A DNA stretch of 16,860 bases from JAZKFP01 sp040386355 (GCA_040386355.1 JAZKFP010000299.1:1-16860); one strand, 5' to 3'. Counted from the stretch's first letter, positions 1 through 7,410 are shown. The notes: generated by a model from the sequence alone, not told the origin. Translations and numbers: made by a program.

Positions 1-276
1 AATAAGAACCTCTTTCATTACGGTGAATTTCAAATACACCTCGCCAACTGAAGTGATTGGTCGATACACATCCTGCCACACGGTATGATCGGCGTAAGTG
101 GTCATGCTTTTGTAAAAATCTTTTGGCTCTAACTTATTAATAATTTGCAAAACCCCTTTAAAATCAAGGCCAAGCGATGCAGCTCCCTGAAGTGCAGAGA
201 ACGTGCTGCGCACTTTTCCAGTTTGGATCAGTGACTTAACAAGCGATAATTTGCAATGTGGGGTTCTTTTTTCCAT
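1..276 (-). CDS. mqsR: MqsR-type mRNA interferase toxin (partial, C-terminus beyond window)
   Basis: The toxin half of the MqsR/MqsA type II system, a RelE-fold ribonuclease that cleaves mRNA (in E. coli at GCU/GCA). The reverse strand reads MEKRTPHCKLSLVKSLIQ and later DFYKSMTTYADHTVWQDVYRP, which I recognise as matching E. coli MqsR along the whole length without gaps. The residues described as catalytic in the E. coli enzyme fall at the same numbers here: K56, Q68 and Y81. 92 codons are in the window and the E. coli protein has 98, so only about six residues are missing. In the known operon mqsR comes first and the antitoxin gene mqsA follows, so mqsA would lie left of position 1 and cannot be checked. 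The ATG has no Shine-Dalgarno sequence; it sits five bases after a strong -10 box, so the message is probably leaderless. Confidence 0.93.
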   Translation of the reverse strand, partial: MEKRTPHCKLSLVKSLIQTGKVRSTFSALQGAASLGLDFKGVLQIINKLEPKDFYKSMTTYADHTVWQDVYRPITSVGEVYLKFTVMKEVLI

Positions 277-280
277 GTCT

Positions 281-305
281 AATATTAACCTAATTGGTTA
301 ATATT
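281..305. promoter_or_regulatory. Palindromic operator, likely MqsA / MqsRA binding site
   Basis: A perfect 10-bp inverted repeat, AATATTAACC and GGTTAATATT, is separated by TAATT. It contains AACCT-N-(A)GGTT-like half sites, close to the AACCT(N2-4)AGGTT operator known for E. coli MqsA. It fills the spacer and -10 box of the mqsR promoter, so a bound repressor would block RNA polymerase. That fits autoregulation by the antitoxin; the repressor assignment is inferred. Confidence 0.75.
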
Positions 306-310
306 GTCAA
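282..310 (-). promoter_or_regulatory. sigma70 promoter of mqsR
   Basis: On the reverse strand a consensus -35 box TTGACA (310-305) is followed by exactly 17 bases and a -10 box TAATAT (287-282). The ATG of mqsR begins five bases further on, at 276. Initiation six or seven bases after the -10 box would start the transcript at or beside the ATG. Confidence 0.75.
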
Positions 311-552
311 AAGTGTTTTCTATACTTTGAAGATAAATTCTTATAAATAAATTTATGTATTAATTACGATAATGCGCTATACAAATATGCGTAATAAAAA
401 TCCCTTTAAATATACCGCCAAGTTCAATTTCTTAACATTTATCACTTAAAAAAAAACTTATTAAAAACGATTGATTTTGAGTGAACACTTCTGATACAAA
501 CATTATTAGCCCTTATTAAATATAAAAATAACTATAAAAGGTGCTTATAATA
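311..552. other. Intergenic region between mqsR and the three-gene locus
   Basis: About 240 very AT-rich bases between two divergent genes. No ORF, RNA gene or strong terminator is visible. A possible but weak promoter for the rightward gene is TTGATT near 470 with ATACAA about 17 bases later. Confidence 0.4.
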
Positions 553-2718
553 ATGAAAACATCACTCTCATTGTCAGCATTTTTGCTTTTGTCGGCTCCG
601 CACTCCCAAGGGTTTGTTCCTACCTTTACTCTTTCTTTACATCCAACTCGCTCACCCGCTTCTTCGCTTATTTCCTATACCCCTGCGTTAAATGATCCGT
701 CATTAAATTCTGTATTACGTTTTATTCAACCACTGCGTTTTTCAAATAAAAATATTGAAGAATGCACTGAAGAATTGTCGGTTGATGATTTAATTGCCAT
801 TTTTCAACAACACGAAGTGGGACAGTGGTTTACGACGCTTCTGAATTCAACAAATATCACAACTCAAGTTTTAAGCGATGTGGATGTGCGTGCGGTTGAA
901 GTGTTTTTAAAAGGAACTGACGTGTCGGAATCTATAAATTCCATGGAAACTTTGCAAATACAACCGAGCTGGAAAGAGTCTTCACATCAAGAGCAAATAC
1001 AATCATTTTTAGAAACACACACCAGCACATGCAATCGTCTTCGTATTGAACAGTTATTGGAAAAGAAAGAATCGTTAAATTTGCATCTGCTTGATTTAGA
1101 ACAACAGGTTCAAATGAATCTTGAACAACAACAGGTGACTACGTTTAATAATAATAAAACGAACCTAATTGAGCAGCTAAAAAACTTAAACCTTGAGTAT
1201 GAATCATTTACCGAACAGAAAGAAAATTTACTGCGTTTGATTAATCGAATCGATATGGATCTTAAGGATCGGCAAAAATCAGTGCCTATCACAGATCGCT
1301 TAGTTGAGACGGTGGTAGGAGATATTAAATATCATGTGATGGAGTGTATTTTTCAAAATCCTAGTGCTGCAACCATTTTAAAGCGAGGCTTAAATCTTTC
1401 GTTATCCGCCAATCACATTAGCTCCCTTCATCAAAAATTACTGGATCAGCGCGCTTCTTTTATTTATGCAACCGAGCCCAAAAATTTAGAAGACAGTTTG
1501 CACCGTGTGATTTTAAGTAATTCACTATTACCCACCTATGGTTATCTTGCGAAAGCACCAGAGCAAGTCCTGCGAAAATACAATGCGCTATCGGTCGGCT
1601 CTCTCCCCGCCCGTAAGCAACCCGGTGCTTATACGCTCCCTGCTCGGTTAGATAAGGATCGATTATTTGGGTGGTTTGTCTTAACGGCCATTGCACAGCG
1701 TGCTGGTACCAATGCTCCCTTATTGACCAATATTTTTGGATTAGTGTCTAGTACAGATCCTTCGGTATTACTAATATTTGATACCACCAATCCGAAAGTG
1801 GCTCACATCATGTCGCACGTGCAACATGAAAACATTTCTGACTTTTTTGTGGAAAAAATGCGCCAGTATTTCAGCGGATCGTCAGCGATGTTTGAAAATA
1901 TTGTCGACGAGGATCTTTGGAACCGATTTCCAGAATTGTTTAAAACTGTGCCCTCAACAGAAGCAGATCAGTGGGCAGAAAGTGTTAGCAAATCAAAACT
2001 TTCTAGGACTCACCCTCATTTAATTAAAACCTATGACTCTTATTTAGAAGATGTGATACCAGTTCTAGAGTCTCATTTTCCTTATCCCGCAGCATTTAAT
2101 AACTTTGACGAAATTTACGCCGTGCACCATGAGCGATTGGATTATGTTTCCAAGCGGTTAGACTTACATTACCCGTTTCTGACTTTTTTAATGGGTATGA
2201 CGGCGATAGAGCATTTGCGTTTTAGCCTAGCGCCCGAAGCATTAAAAACGAATCAACCGCATCATCCTAATCGGGGTCCGTATCATCTAGCGGTGGAGGC
2301 ATACCGTAAAGAGTTAGCAGAATTTGAAAAGCTAAAAAAACTTTCTTTCACTAGGAACAAGGTTTTAGTTAAACCAACCGTTAATAATACCTTTAAACGA
2401 TTTGCATATTTTCCTAATTCCACTGTGGTGGACGAGCGTTTATTAGAATCCCTCTTCGCCCGTTGGTATCTAGAGCTTGCAACCGGTGCCAACGAGTGGT
2501 ATGAAGACACTGGAATTACGGTTGCCAAAGCCGGTTATGAAGGAGTGAATGAGCGGATTATTGAATTTACGCACCCTATCACTCTTCAAGAACTCTATGA
2601 AATGGGCGGAATATTAGTAATCAATCTCAAGGCTGATGCCGTCAAAGATCCGGTGCAGGCTGCACGCTTTTTGTTTCGACACATTCTGCGCTGCTTTCGA
2701 TACGTTTTTAACCTCTAG
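553..2718 (+). CDS. Unknown exported or secreted-type protein with coiled coil, 721 aa
   Basis: I do not recognise this protein. I chose the ATG at 553 over the GTG at 541 because AAAGGTG lies about nine bases before the ATG. The N-terminus MKTSLSLSAFLLLSAPHSQG resembles a signal peptide and is followed by FVPTFTLSLHPTRSP and a serine/proline-rich stretch. Residues about 162-241 are rich in Leu, Glu, Gln and Asn with heptad-like spacing, so a coiled coil is likely. The C-terminal half has no motif I can name. One stretch (FDEIYAVHH... then YPFLTF... EHLR) loosely resembles the conserved EAYHEANQ...YPFRF...HLR block of the two downstream proteins, so all three may be distantly related. The next gene starts 40 bp downstream on the same strand, which suggests co-transcription. 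Nothing visible fixes a function; an exported protein or a host-directed effector are both possible. Confidence 0.75.
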   Translation: MKTSLSLSAFLLLSAPHSQGFVPTFTLSLHPTRSPASSLISYTPALNDPSLNSVLRFIQPLRFSNKNIEECTEELSVDDLIAIFQQHEVGQWFTTLLNSTNITTQVLSDVDVRAVEVFLKGTDVSESINSMETLQIQPSWKESSHQEQIQSFLETHTSTCNRLRIEQLLEKKESLNLHLLDLEQQVQMNLEQQQVTTFNNNKTNLIEQLKNLNLEYESFTEQKENLLRLINRIDMDLKDRQKSVPITDRLVETVVGDIKYHVMECIFQNPSAATILKRGLNLSLSANHISSLHQKLLDQRASFIYATEPKNLEDSLHRVILSNSLLPTYGYLAKAPEQVLRKYNALSVGSLPARKQPGAYTLPARLDKDRLFGWFVLTAIAQRAGTNAPLLTNIFGLVSSTDPSVLLIFDTTNPKVAHIMSHVQHENISDFFVEKMRQYFSGSSAMFENIVDEDLWNRFPELFKTVPSTEADQWAESVSKSKLSRTHPHLIKTYDSYLEDVIPVLESHFPYPAAFNNFDEIYAVHHERLDYVSKRLDLHYPFLTFLMGMTAIEHLRFSLAPEALKTNQPHHPNRGPYHLAVEAYRKELAEFEKLKKLSFTRNKVLVKPTVNNTFKRFAYFPNSTVVDERLLESLFARWYLELATGANEWYEDTGITVAKAGYEGVNERIIEFTHPITLQELYEMGGILVINLKADAVKDPVQAARFLFRHILRCFRYVFNL

Positions 2719-2758
2719 TTTTTCTAGGGACACCTAACCGGGTGCTCGGATTCTTGAT

Positions 2759-3652
2759 ATGAAAATCTCTTTTCTAGTAGCTTCGACTTTCCCTTGGGCT
2801 CAAGGATTAATTCATCCTGTTCGTTCTGGGCCTCAAGAAAAAATATCTCTGTCACGTTTTTCTACAGCGCCTTTTTTATCAATGTGTGATCCTTTGTCTC
2901 TGCAGGGAAACCGTAATTCGGCTTTACATTTTTTGCAGGCTTCTGAACCATTCCAGGAATCCTCTATGCCGGAAAAACATACCGAGATGTGTGATTTTAA
3001 TAAAAATGAGGCAAGTGCTCGTAATCATCAGACTTTTGATAGCCCTGAAGCGTATCACGAAGCCAATCAAGTCTATTTAAAAAGTCAGGAGCGCTATCCC
3101 TTTCGATTTCATATTATTAATCCACGTCACTTGCGAGCCAATGAAACATTCATCGGCTGGTGTTCACCCTATGCGATTTTTGTAGTTCAAGCGCAGCATG
3201 TACAAACTGGTGAAATCGTGCCGCATGTAGTGAGCTTTGGTGAGGAATGGGCTGAGCCTGTCGTGAATCAAGTTGCACTTCCAATTCCTGCATTGCCCTG
3301 GGTAATTGATTCGTTGGAAACCGTTTTTCAGCCGGATTTAAATCTCACGAAAGAACGATGCAGCGAATCATTGAATATGTATGAGGATTTTTTCCGAGTG
3401 CGGATGGAAATTGAATATGAAGCGAAAGGACAAGGGCAAGAACGTGAGATTGTCATTCGCAGTCAACGTCCTCGCAGTGATGGTTCCTACTTTACTCAAC
3501 TTCGAGGACCTGAATTGTTGATGGTTAAGGATTTTAATTCAATGCTAACCAAAATATATTTAAAGTATGCATCGCCTGAAGCGGCAGATAATTTTTACAA
3601 TGAACAAATAAGAAAAATCCGCGAAAAGATTGAAAAAAACTTATCTAGGTGA
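2759..3652 (+). CDS. Unknown protein, first of two tandem paralogues, 297 aa
   Basis: No family recognised. The start ATG has a weak GGA eight bases upstream. The N-terminus (MKISFLVASTFPWAQG then LIHPVRSGP) is short and mildly hydrophobic, and a low-complexity linker runs to about residue 90. The conserved core then begins with SPEAYHEANQVYLKSQERYP, followed by HLRANETFI, a VQAQH...VPHVV segment, ALP...LPWVIDS and FFRVRMEIE. It ends with LLMVKDFNSMLTKIYLKYASPEAAD and a charged helix. Every one of these blocks recurs in the next gene, in order. The protein lacks obvious transmembrane helices after the N-terminus and contains no catalytic motif I can name. It is sandwiched between the 721-residue protein (40 bp) and its paralogue (18 bp), so the three probably form one transcription unit. 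Confidence 0.75.
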   Translation: MKISFLVASTFPWAQGLIHPVRSGPQEKISLSRFSTAPFLSMCDPLSLQGNRNSALHFLQASEPFQESSMPEKHTEMCDFNKNEASARNHQTFDSPEAYHEANQVYLKSQERYPFRFHIINPRHLRANETFIGWCSPYAIFVVQAQHVQTGEIVPHVVSFGEEWAEPVVNQVALPIPALPWVIDSLETVFQPDLNLTKERCSESLNMYEDFFRVRMEIEYEAKGQGQEREIVIRSQRPRSDGSYFTQLRGPELLMVKDFNSMLTKIYLKYASPEAADNFYNEQIRKIREKIEKNLSR

Positions 3653-3670
3653 TCAAAAGGATATTGATGT

Positions 3671-4597
3671 ATGTATTCCTTAACGGCATTTCAATCACAA
3701 TATTTTTGCAATCAATTACCTCATTCCATTGCCCGTAAAATAATTCATCCAGTACGTTTGTCGCGTTTTGTAAATCCTTTGCAGACCTATGATTTAAAAG
3801 CCTCATCTTTCAAGCCTTCACGATTAAGTCGCATTCAAGCATTGCCTTTACATGCAGAAGAATCTTTTGACTCTAAAAATATTACAGAAAATGCAAACAG
3901 CGATTTAATCTATTACAAGACAAATGAAGGGGCAGCAACAGAAAGTCTAAATGATAATCTTGGCGCCACAGACCACCCGATCTTTACGACACCGGAAGCG
4001 TATCACGAAGCCAATCAAATCTACTTAAAAAGTCAGGAGCGCTATCCCTTTCGATTTCCCATTATCAATCCGAATCATTTGCGAGCCAACGAAACTTTTA
4101 TCGATACGTTTGGTAGATATAAAATTTATGTAGTGCAGGCCCAACACAACGACACTCAAGAGCTCGTACCGCACGTGGTGACCTATGTGAAACGATGGGG
4201 CAAGCAAGTGGTTGATCAACTGGCACTGCCTGTTTCAATTTTGCCCTGGGTGATCGATTCAATCCAAGAAGCCTACCAACCTGGCTCATCCATTATCAAT
4301 CCGCCGTACAAACAATCCATGGGTCTTTCACAAAAGATTTTTGAAGATATGATTCGGGTGCGCATGGAAGTGATACCCGATGTGCGGTTAACCGGCCGCG
4401 GTGATGACTGTACGATATGCATTATGGGTATGCGTCGTTGCAGTAACGGGCAAGCGTCTGTCGGCATGCGCGGCGATCCCTTATTAATGGCGACCGACCT
4501 TATTACTGTATTAAAAGATATTTATCTCCAACATGCATCGCCGGACGAGGCTAATGTGTTTCTAGACAACTTGATGGCGCGATTATTTAAAAAATAA
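3671..4597 (+). CDS. Unknown protein, second of two tandem paralogues, 308 aa
   Basis: A paralogue of the preceding gene, aligning over about residues 100-305. Shared blocks are TPEAYHEANQIYLKSQERYP, NPNHLRANETFI, VVQAQH..T.E.VPHVV, ALP...LPWVIDS, RVRMEV and HASPDEA. The N-terminal 95 residues differ except for an IIHPVRLSRF motif, which matches LIHPVR in the first copy. The segment is basic and rich in Ser, Phe and Pro, ends in LPLHAEES, and is less hydrophobic than a classical signal peptide. AAAAGG lies ten bases before the chosen ATG; another ATG four bases upstream is out of frame. Function unknown. It is the last gene before the IS30 element, with 140 bp of non-coding DNA between them. 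Confidence 0.75.
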   Translation: MYSLTAFQSQYFCNQLPHSIARKIIHPVRLSRFVNPLQTYDLKASSFKPSRLSRIQALPLHAEESFDSKNITENANSDLIYYKTNEGAATESLNDNLGATDHPIFTTPEAYHEANQIYLKSQERYPFRFPIINPNHLRANETFIDTFGRYKIYVVQAQHNDTQELVPHVVTYVKRWGKQVVDQLALPVSILPWVIDSIQEAYQPGSSIINPPYKQSMGLSQKIFEDMIRVRMEVIPDVRLTGRGDDCTICIMGMRRCSNGQASVGMRGDPLLMATDLITVLKDIYLQHASPDEANVFLDNLMARLFKK

Positions 4598-4737
4598 TAA
4601 CGTGAATTTAAAGAATTGAATGAGAAGCTACAGGATTGAGTTTAAATAATGCTAACGAGTGTCGCAGACGAGAAATAATTAAATTAAATGATCTTTTAAA
4701 TATTTACACTAATCAATTAAAGATTTCTATAAAAATC

Positions 4738-4762
4738 GCAGATTCACATAATAAGTGCAATT
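4738..4762. repeat. IS30 inverted repeat, transposase 3' side
   Basis: The reverse complement of this 25-mer matches 5794-5818 at 22 positions. It ends two bases before the transposase stop codon (4765-4767). Confidence 0.8.
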
Positions 4763-4764
4763 GA

Positions 4765-5733
4765 TTACGCTGCAAGAGAATTCCCTTGTAGCCCGTAAAA
4801 TAATACATTCGGTGCTTGATAATCACGTGTTTTTCGTGGTCGATTATTTAATCGATGCATCACGTATTTTATTTGTCTTTCGTCAATTAAATTAAAATCT
4901 GTTCCTTTTGGAAAATACTGTCGTATCAGCCCGTTGGTATTTTCATTCGTCCCACGTTCCCACGAACAATACGGATGCGCACAATAAATCTTACAATCTA
5001 GTGCGTCTGCGATGCGCTGATGATCCGCAAACTCTAATCCATTATCCACTGTGATCGTTTGTACTTTGTCTTTTATACTCCGTAATGCCGCAATCGCTTT
5101 GCTCGCTAAAGGATAAGCGTGTTTGCCTTTTAATTTAAAAATAATCGTGTACAAGGTTTTGCGTTCGACCAACGTTAATAATGCACTTTTACGTCCTTTA
5201 CCAATTACCGTATCCGCTTCCCAATCACCGATTCTTACTCGTTCATCCACAATCGCTGGACGCTCTTCAATACTTGTTTTACCAATAATAGTTCCGCGTT
5301 TTTCATACACGCCATAGCGCTTTTGATAGTGTTTGGAGGCAACTCGTAAATGCGTGTAAATATCACCACCGTTAGCTTTGTCTGCGTAAATAAAACGGTA
5401 AATTGTTTCATGATGCAGCGACACTCCATGGCGTTTTAAAACAGTATGCGCCGCTTGTTCTGGGCTGAATTCTTGACGTAATAAAACCTCGACTTTATGA
5501 CGAAGCGGTGGCATCATTTTTAAATATTTATCTGATTGTCTTTTACGCTGATCGGACAACAGGTTTGCTTGTTTGGGACGGTATCCTCTTAAACCGGTAT
5601 TGCGTTTTATTTCTCGACCAATCGTACTGGGATGACGTCGTACTTGTGCAGCAATTTCTCGCTGATTTAATCCTAGTTTCAAGCATTGAGAAATCTGGTA
5701 TCGTTCACCTTCGGTCAGCTGTGTATAGTTCAT
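4765..5733 (-). CDS. IS30-family transposase, 322 aa
   Basis: A DDE transposase that cuts and joins the ends of its own element. The N-terminal helix-turn-helix (MNYTQLTEGERYQIS then LNQREIAAQVRRHPSTIGRE) binds the inverted repeats. The catalytic triad is D174 in GDWEADTVIG, D230 in TVDNGLEF and E264 in ERGTNENTNGLIRQYFP. The 33 residues between the second Asp and the Glu are the DD(33)E spacing typical of IS30. The start at 5733 has AGGA nine bases upstream and gives the normal N-terminus; a 12-codon upstream extension to 5769 is unlikely. The frame is intact, so the element may be active. Its length is normal for the family. Confidence 0.95.
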   Translation of the reverse strand: MNYTQLTEGERYQISQCLKLGLNQREIAAQVRRHPSTIGREIKRNTGLRGYRPKQANLLSDQRKRQSDKYLKMMPPLRHKVEVLLRQEFSPEQAAHTVLKRHGVSLHHETIYRFIYADKANGGDIYTHLRVASKHYQKRYGVYEKRGTIIGKTSIEERPAIVDERVRIGDWEADTVIGKGRKSALLTLVERKTLYTIIFKLKGKHAYPLASKAIAALRSIKDKVQTITVDNGLEFADHQRIADALDCKIYCAHPYCSWERGTNENTNGLIRQYFPKGTDFNLIDERQIKYVMHRLNNRPRKTRDYQAPNVLFYGLQGNSLAA

Positions 5734-5793
5734 CGTGTAATTTCCTTTGCCGAGAAAATGACACAACAAAACCCGCTGGCCGTCTCCTCAAGA

Positions 5794-5818
5794 AATTGCA
5801 CTTAATATGCGAATCCGC
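5794..5818. repeat. IS30 inverted repeat, transposase 5' side
   Basis: Partner of the repeat at 4738-4762, lying about 60 bp upstream of the transposase ATG. Confidence 0.8.
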
Positions 5819-5944
5819 CTATTAAATTTTTCTTGATGAATTATTATTTATTTGACTAAGCAGTGACTTCATTTTTTCTACAAACTTTAAATGCAAGTCT
5901 TGTATTTTTCTAAATTACACGCAGGCAATTATTAATTTAATTAA

Positions 5945-5972
5945 TTGTTCTATATTAAACTTGTTCTACAAT
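5945..5972 (+). promoter_or_regulatory. Candidate promoter of the small flagellar-like gene
   Basis: TTGTTC (5945-5950) and TACAAT (5967-5972) are 16 bases apart, an acceptable sigma70 pair. The octamer TTGTTCTA occurs twice here, at 5945 and 5961, exactly 16 bases apart, which could be a tandem regulator site on one helix face. No FliA (sigma28) or sigma54 motif is seen. Confidence 0.4.
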
Positions 5973-6021
5973 ATAAATATGCAATTAACATCTATCCAAT
6001 CAGCTATTTAGAGGCTTCAGT

Positions 6022-6258
6022 ATGTCTGGAATTTCAGGTGTATTAGGCGCGGGGATAACCGGAGTCCAAAAAGGATTTGCCCAGTTAAATCAACAAGCGA
6101 GTAGTATTGCTAGTGCTAATTTAGCTTCTGAAGCCACTGCTCAACTGGTTGAAAATCTTGTTAGTTTAAGTGCAAGCAAATTACAAATTGAGGCTTCAGC
6201 AAAAGTCGTACAAACTGCCAGTGATACACTCGGTACGTTAATAGATACGTATGTTTAA
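6022..6258 (+). CDS. Small flagellar basal-body rod/hook-like protein, 78 aa
   Basis: GAGG lies seven bases before the ATG. The protein resembles very small relatives of the FlgB/FlgC/FlgG/FlgE axial proteins. The N-terminus (MSGISGVLGAGITGVQKGFA then ASSIASANLAS) recalls the start of rod proteins, and the C-terminus (ENLVSLSASKLQIEASAKVV then QTASDTLGTLIDTYV) is the rod/hook C-terminal helix. The two helices that form the coiled-coil core of axial proteins are present without the domains normally between them. Single copies of this kind occur in gammaproteobacteria outside the flagellar operons, and their role is not known to me. No other flagellar gene is in the window. It could be a minor axial component or a secreted remnant. 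Confidence 0.7.
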   Translation: MSGISGVLGAGITGVQKGFAQLNQQASSIASANLASEATAQLVENLVSLSASKLQIEASAKVVQTASDTLGTLIDTYV

Positions 6259-6402
6259 TTCACAAATGAAAACTTTTAATTTTTAGTAAATACGATTTTA
6301 ATAATTTTATTAAGTATTTTTTCAGCATTACATTAGAAAATTCATACCCTACTTTTACAATAAAATTTTGTTCACGTTTGTGTAGTAATAAATTATCTAC
6401 AT

Positions 6403-6875
6403 CTATTTTTCTACAGCTGCTACCGCATCCAATGGAGACTCAAACGCTATAAACAAAATACAGGGCTTCAAGTTTACACAAGAATCCATATGTGGTTTTT
6501 TTGCAGGGCTATACGCATACGTTCCAGGTTTTAACACAGCTGTTTCCTGTGCGTCGTAGGTAACATGGAGCTCATCTTCCACAAGAATCATGCGCTCTTC
6601 TGATGTATGCCAATGAAGTGGAAGAGTTGACTTACCTGGTACTTTTAAAAATACATCAACGTTATCTTTAGCGGGGCCACCATGAAGCACAGCAATGCCA
6701 CAATCTCTCTTTTGGTAGGAATGATTAACAAAGGGCCCCATTGAAGTTTTGGATCGTTGGCGGTCCACGTTAAAGCTTGTTCTTGAACAGGCTCGTAGGC
6801 AAATTCAGTCGACCCCATAATACCTAATATGGACAATAATGGCATTACGCGGCCATAAAAATTTTGAGTGCGCAT
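6403..6875 (-). pseudogene. Exported single-domain cupin protein, frameshifted
   Basis: Two overlapping reverse-strand reading frames together make one cupin. The first (from ATG 6875) starts MRTQNFYGRVMPLLSILGIM, a signal-peptide-like segment, and continues to LQWGPLLIIPTKR. The second picks up at CGIAVLHGGPAKDNVDVFLK and carries the metal-binding motif HWHTSEE, then ends ...SPLDAVAAVEK. Members of this family normally run straight through WGP...P.G..IAVL.GDP. The frame changes near 6707-6712, in the GAGAGA run of the coding strand; loss of one base (or gain of two) explains it. The second motif, with PHMDS, is present but weak. The biological substrate is unknown. A sequencing error would give the same picture, as everything else in the gene is intact. 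Confidence 0.75.
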
Positions 6876-6916
6876 ATTTCTATTTTACTTTTTAATTAAA
6901 ATTTCGGTATTAAATT

Positions 6917-6935
6917 GTAGGCGGATTCACAATAT
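6917..6935. repeat. IS30-end-like sequence
   Basis: TAGGCGGATTC followed by ACA-ATAT matches the outward end of the IS30 element (TAGGCGGATTC then GCATAT, reverse complement of 5807-5822) over 11 exact bases. The following CACA also matches the other end (GATTCACATA). No second transposase fragment adjoins it. Confidence 0.35.
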
Positions 6936-6950
6936 CCCATCATAAAATTT

Positions 6951-7409
6951 TCATTGTTTTCCTTTATGATTAGGCAATGTTGTAACTTCAAGCCAAAATT
7001 CAATAACCGTTTTAATCATATTTTTAAATTTGTTAAAATCAAGTGGCTTTGTAATAAAACAATTTGCGTGCAAAGTGTATGCTTTAAGGATGTCTTCTTG
7101 TGCTTTAGAGGTGGTCAATATAACAACAGGTATTTTCTTTAATACTTTGTCTGATTTAATTTCTTCAAGTACTTCCTGCCCACTTTTTCTGGGTAAATTA
7201 AGATCTAGAATAATAAGATTTGGTAAATATTCAATGCCCTTCTGTTGTTTAAATCTTAAATATTCAATGGCTTCTACACCGTCTTCGGCGACATTTAGAG
7301 GACAAATAACATTGTGAAATTGAAAAGCCTCTTTAGTAATCATGACATCTGTAGGACTGTCGTCTACTAGCAAAATCTCTTTAGGATGTATTGCTGATGA
7401 GCTATAAAT
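6951..7409 (-). CDS. Rcp1-like single-domain response regulator, 152 aa
   Basis: A CheY-like receiver without an output domain. Visible are KEILLVDDS (acidic pocket), the phosphoacceptor D69 in LIILDLNLP, T99/T100 in VVILTTSKAQ and K121 in FITKPLD, so all conserved receiver residues are present. The sequence ANCFITKPLD then EFWLEVTTLP is typical of the Rcp1 group that partners Cph1-type kinases. No ATG or GTG fits. A TTG at 7373 would cut off the first beta-strand and lacks a good ribosome site. An ATT at 7409 preserves KEILLVDDS and has GGAG seven bases upstream, so I use it. The gene begins 12 bp after the kinase stop codon, so the two are translationally coupled. It probably relays phosphate from that kinase by protein contact. 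Confidence 0.88.
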   Translation of the reverse strand: MYSSSAIHPKEILLVDDSPTDVMITKEAFQFHNVICPLNVAEDGVEAIEYLRFKQQKGIEYLPNLIILDLNLPRKSGQEVLEEIKSDKVLKKIPVVILTTSKAQEDILKAYTLHANCFITKPLDFNKFKNMIKTVIEFWLEVTTLPNHKGKQ

Positions 7410-7410
7410 G

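Larger units (their letters stand above)
4738..5818 (-). mobile_element. IS30-family insertion sequence, complete, about 1.08 kb
   Basis: One transposase gene is bounded by imperfect 25-bp inverted repeats at 4738-4762 and 5794-5818. Read inward to outward, both begin AATTGCACTTA and differ at only three of 25 positions (TTATG/ATATG, TGAATC/CGAATC, TGC/CGC). Length and organisation fit IS30. The flanking bases (ATC on the left, CTA on the right) show no clear 2-3 bp target duplication, so the exact outer ends are uncertain by a base or two, or the element has recombined since insertion. Confidence 0.85.

Noticed and set aside
2719..2758. CACC...GGTG inverted repeat between the first two genes of the three-gene locus
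   Set aside because: Only four base pairs and no T-run; too weak for a terminator or attenuator.
5508..5825. Forward ORF of 105 codons inside the IS30 element
   Set aside because: It is antisense to a well-supported transposase and has no ribosome site or protein resemblance.
7030..7317. Forward ORF of 95 codons over the response regulator
   Set aside because: It is the antisense shadow of a clearly conserved receiver domain.
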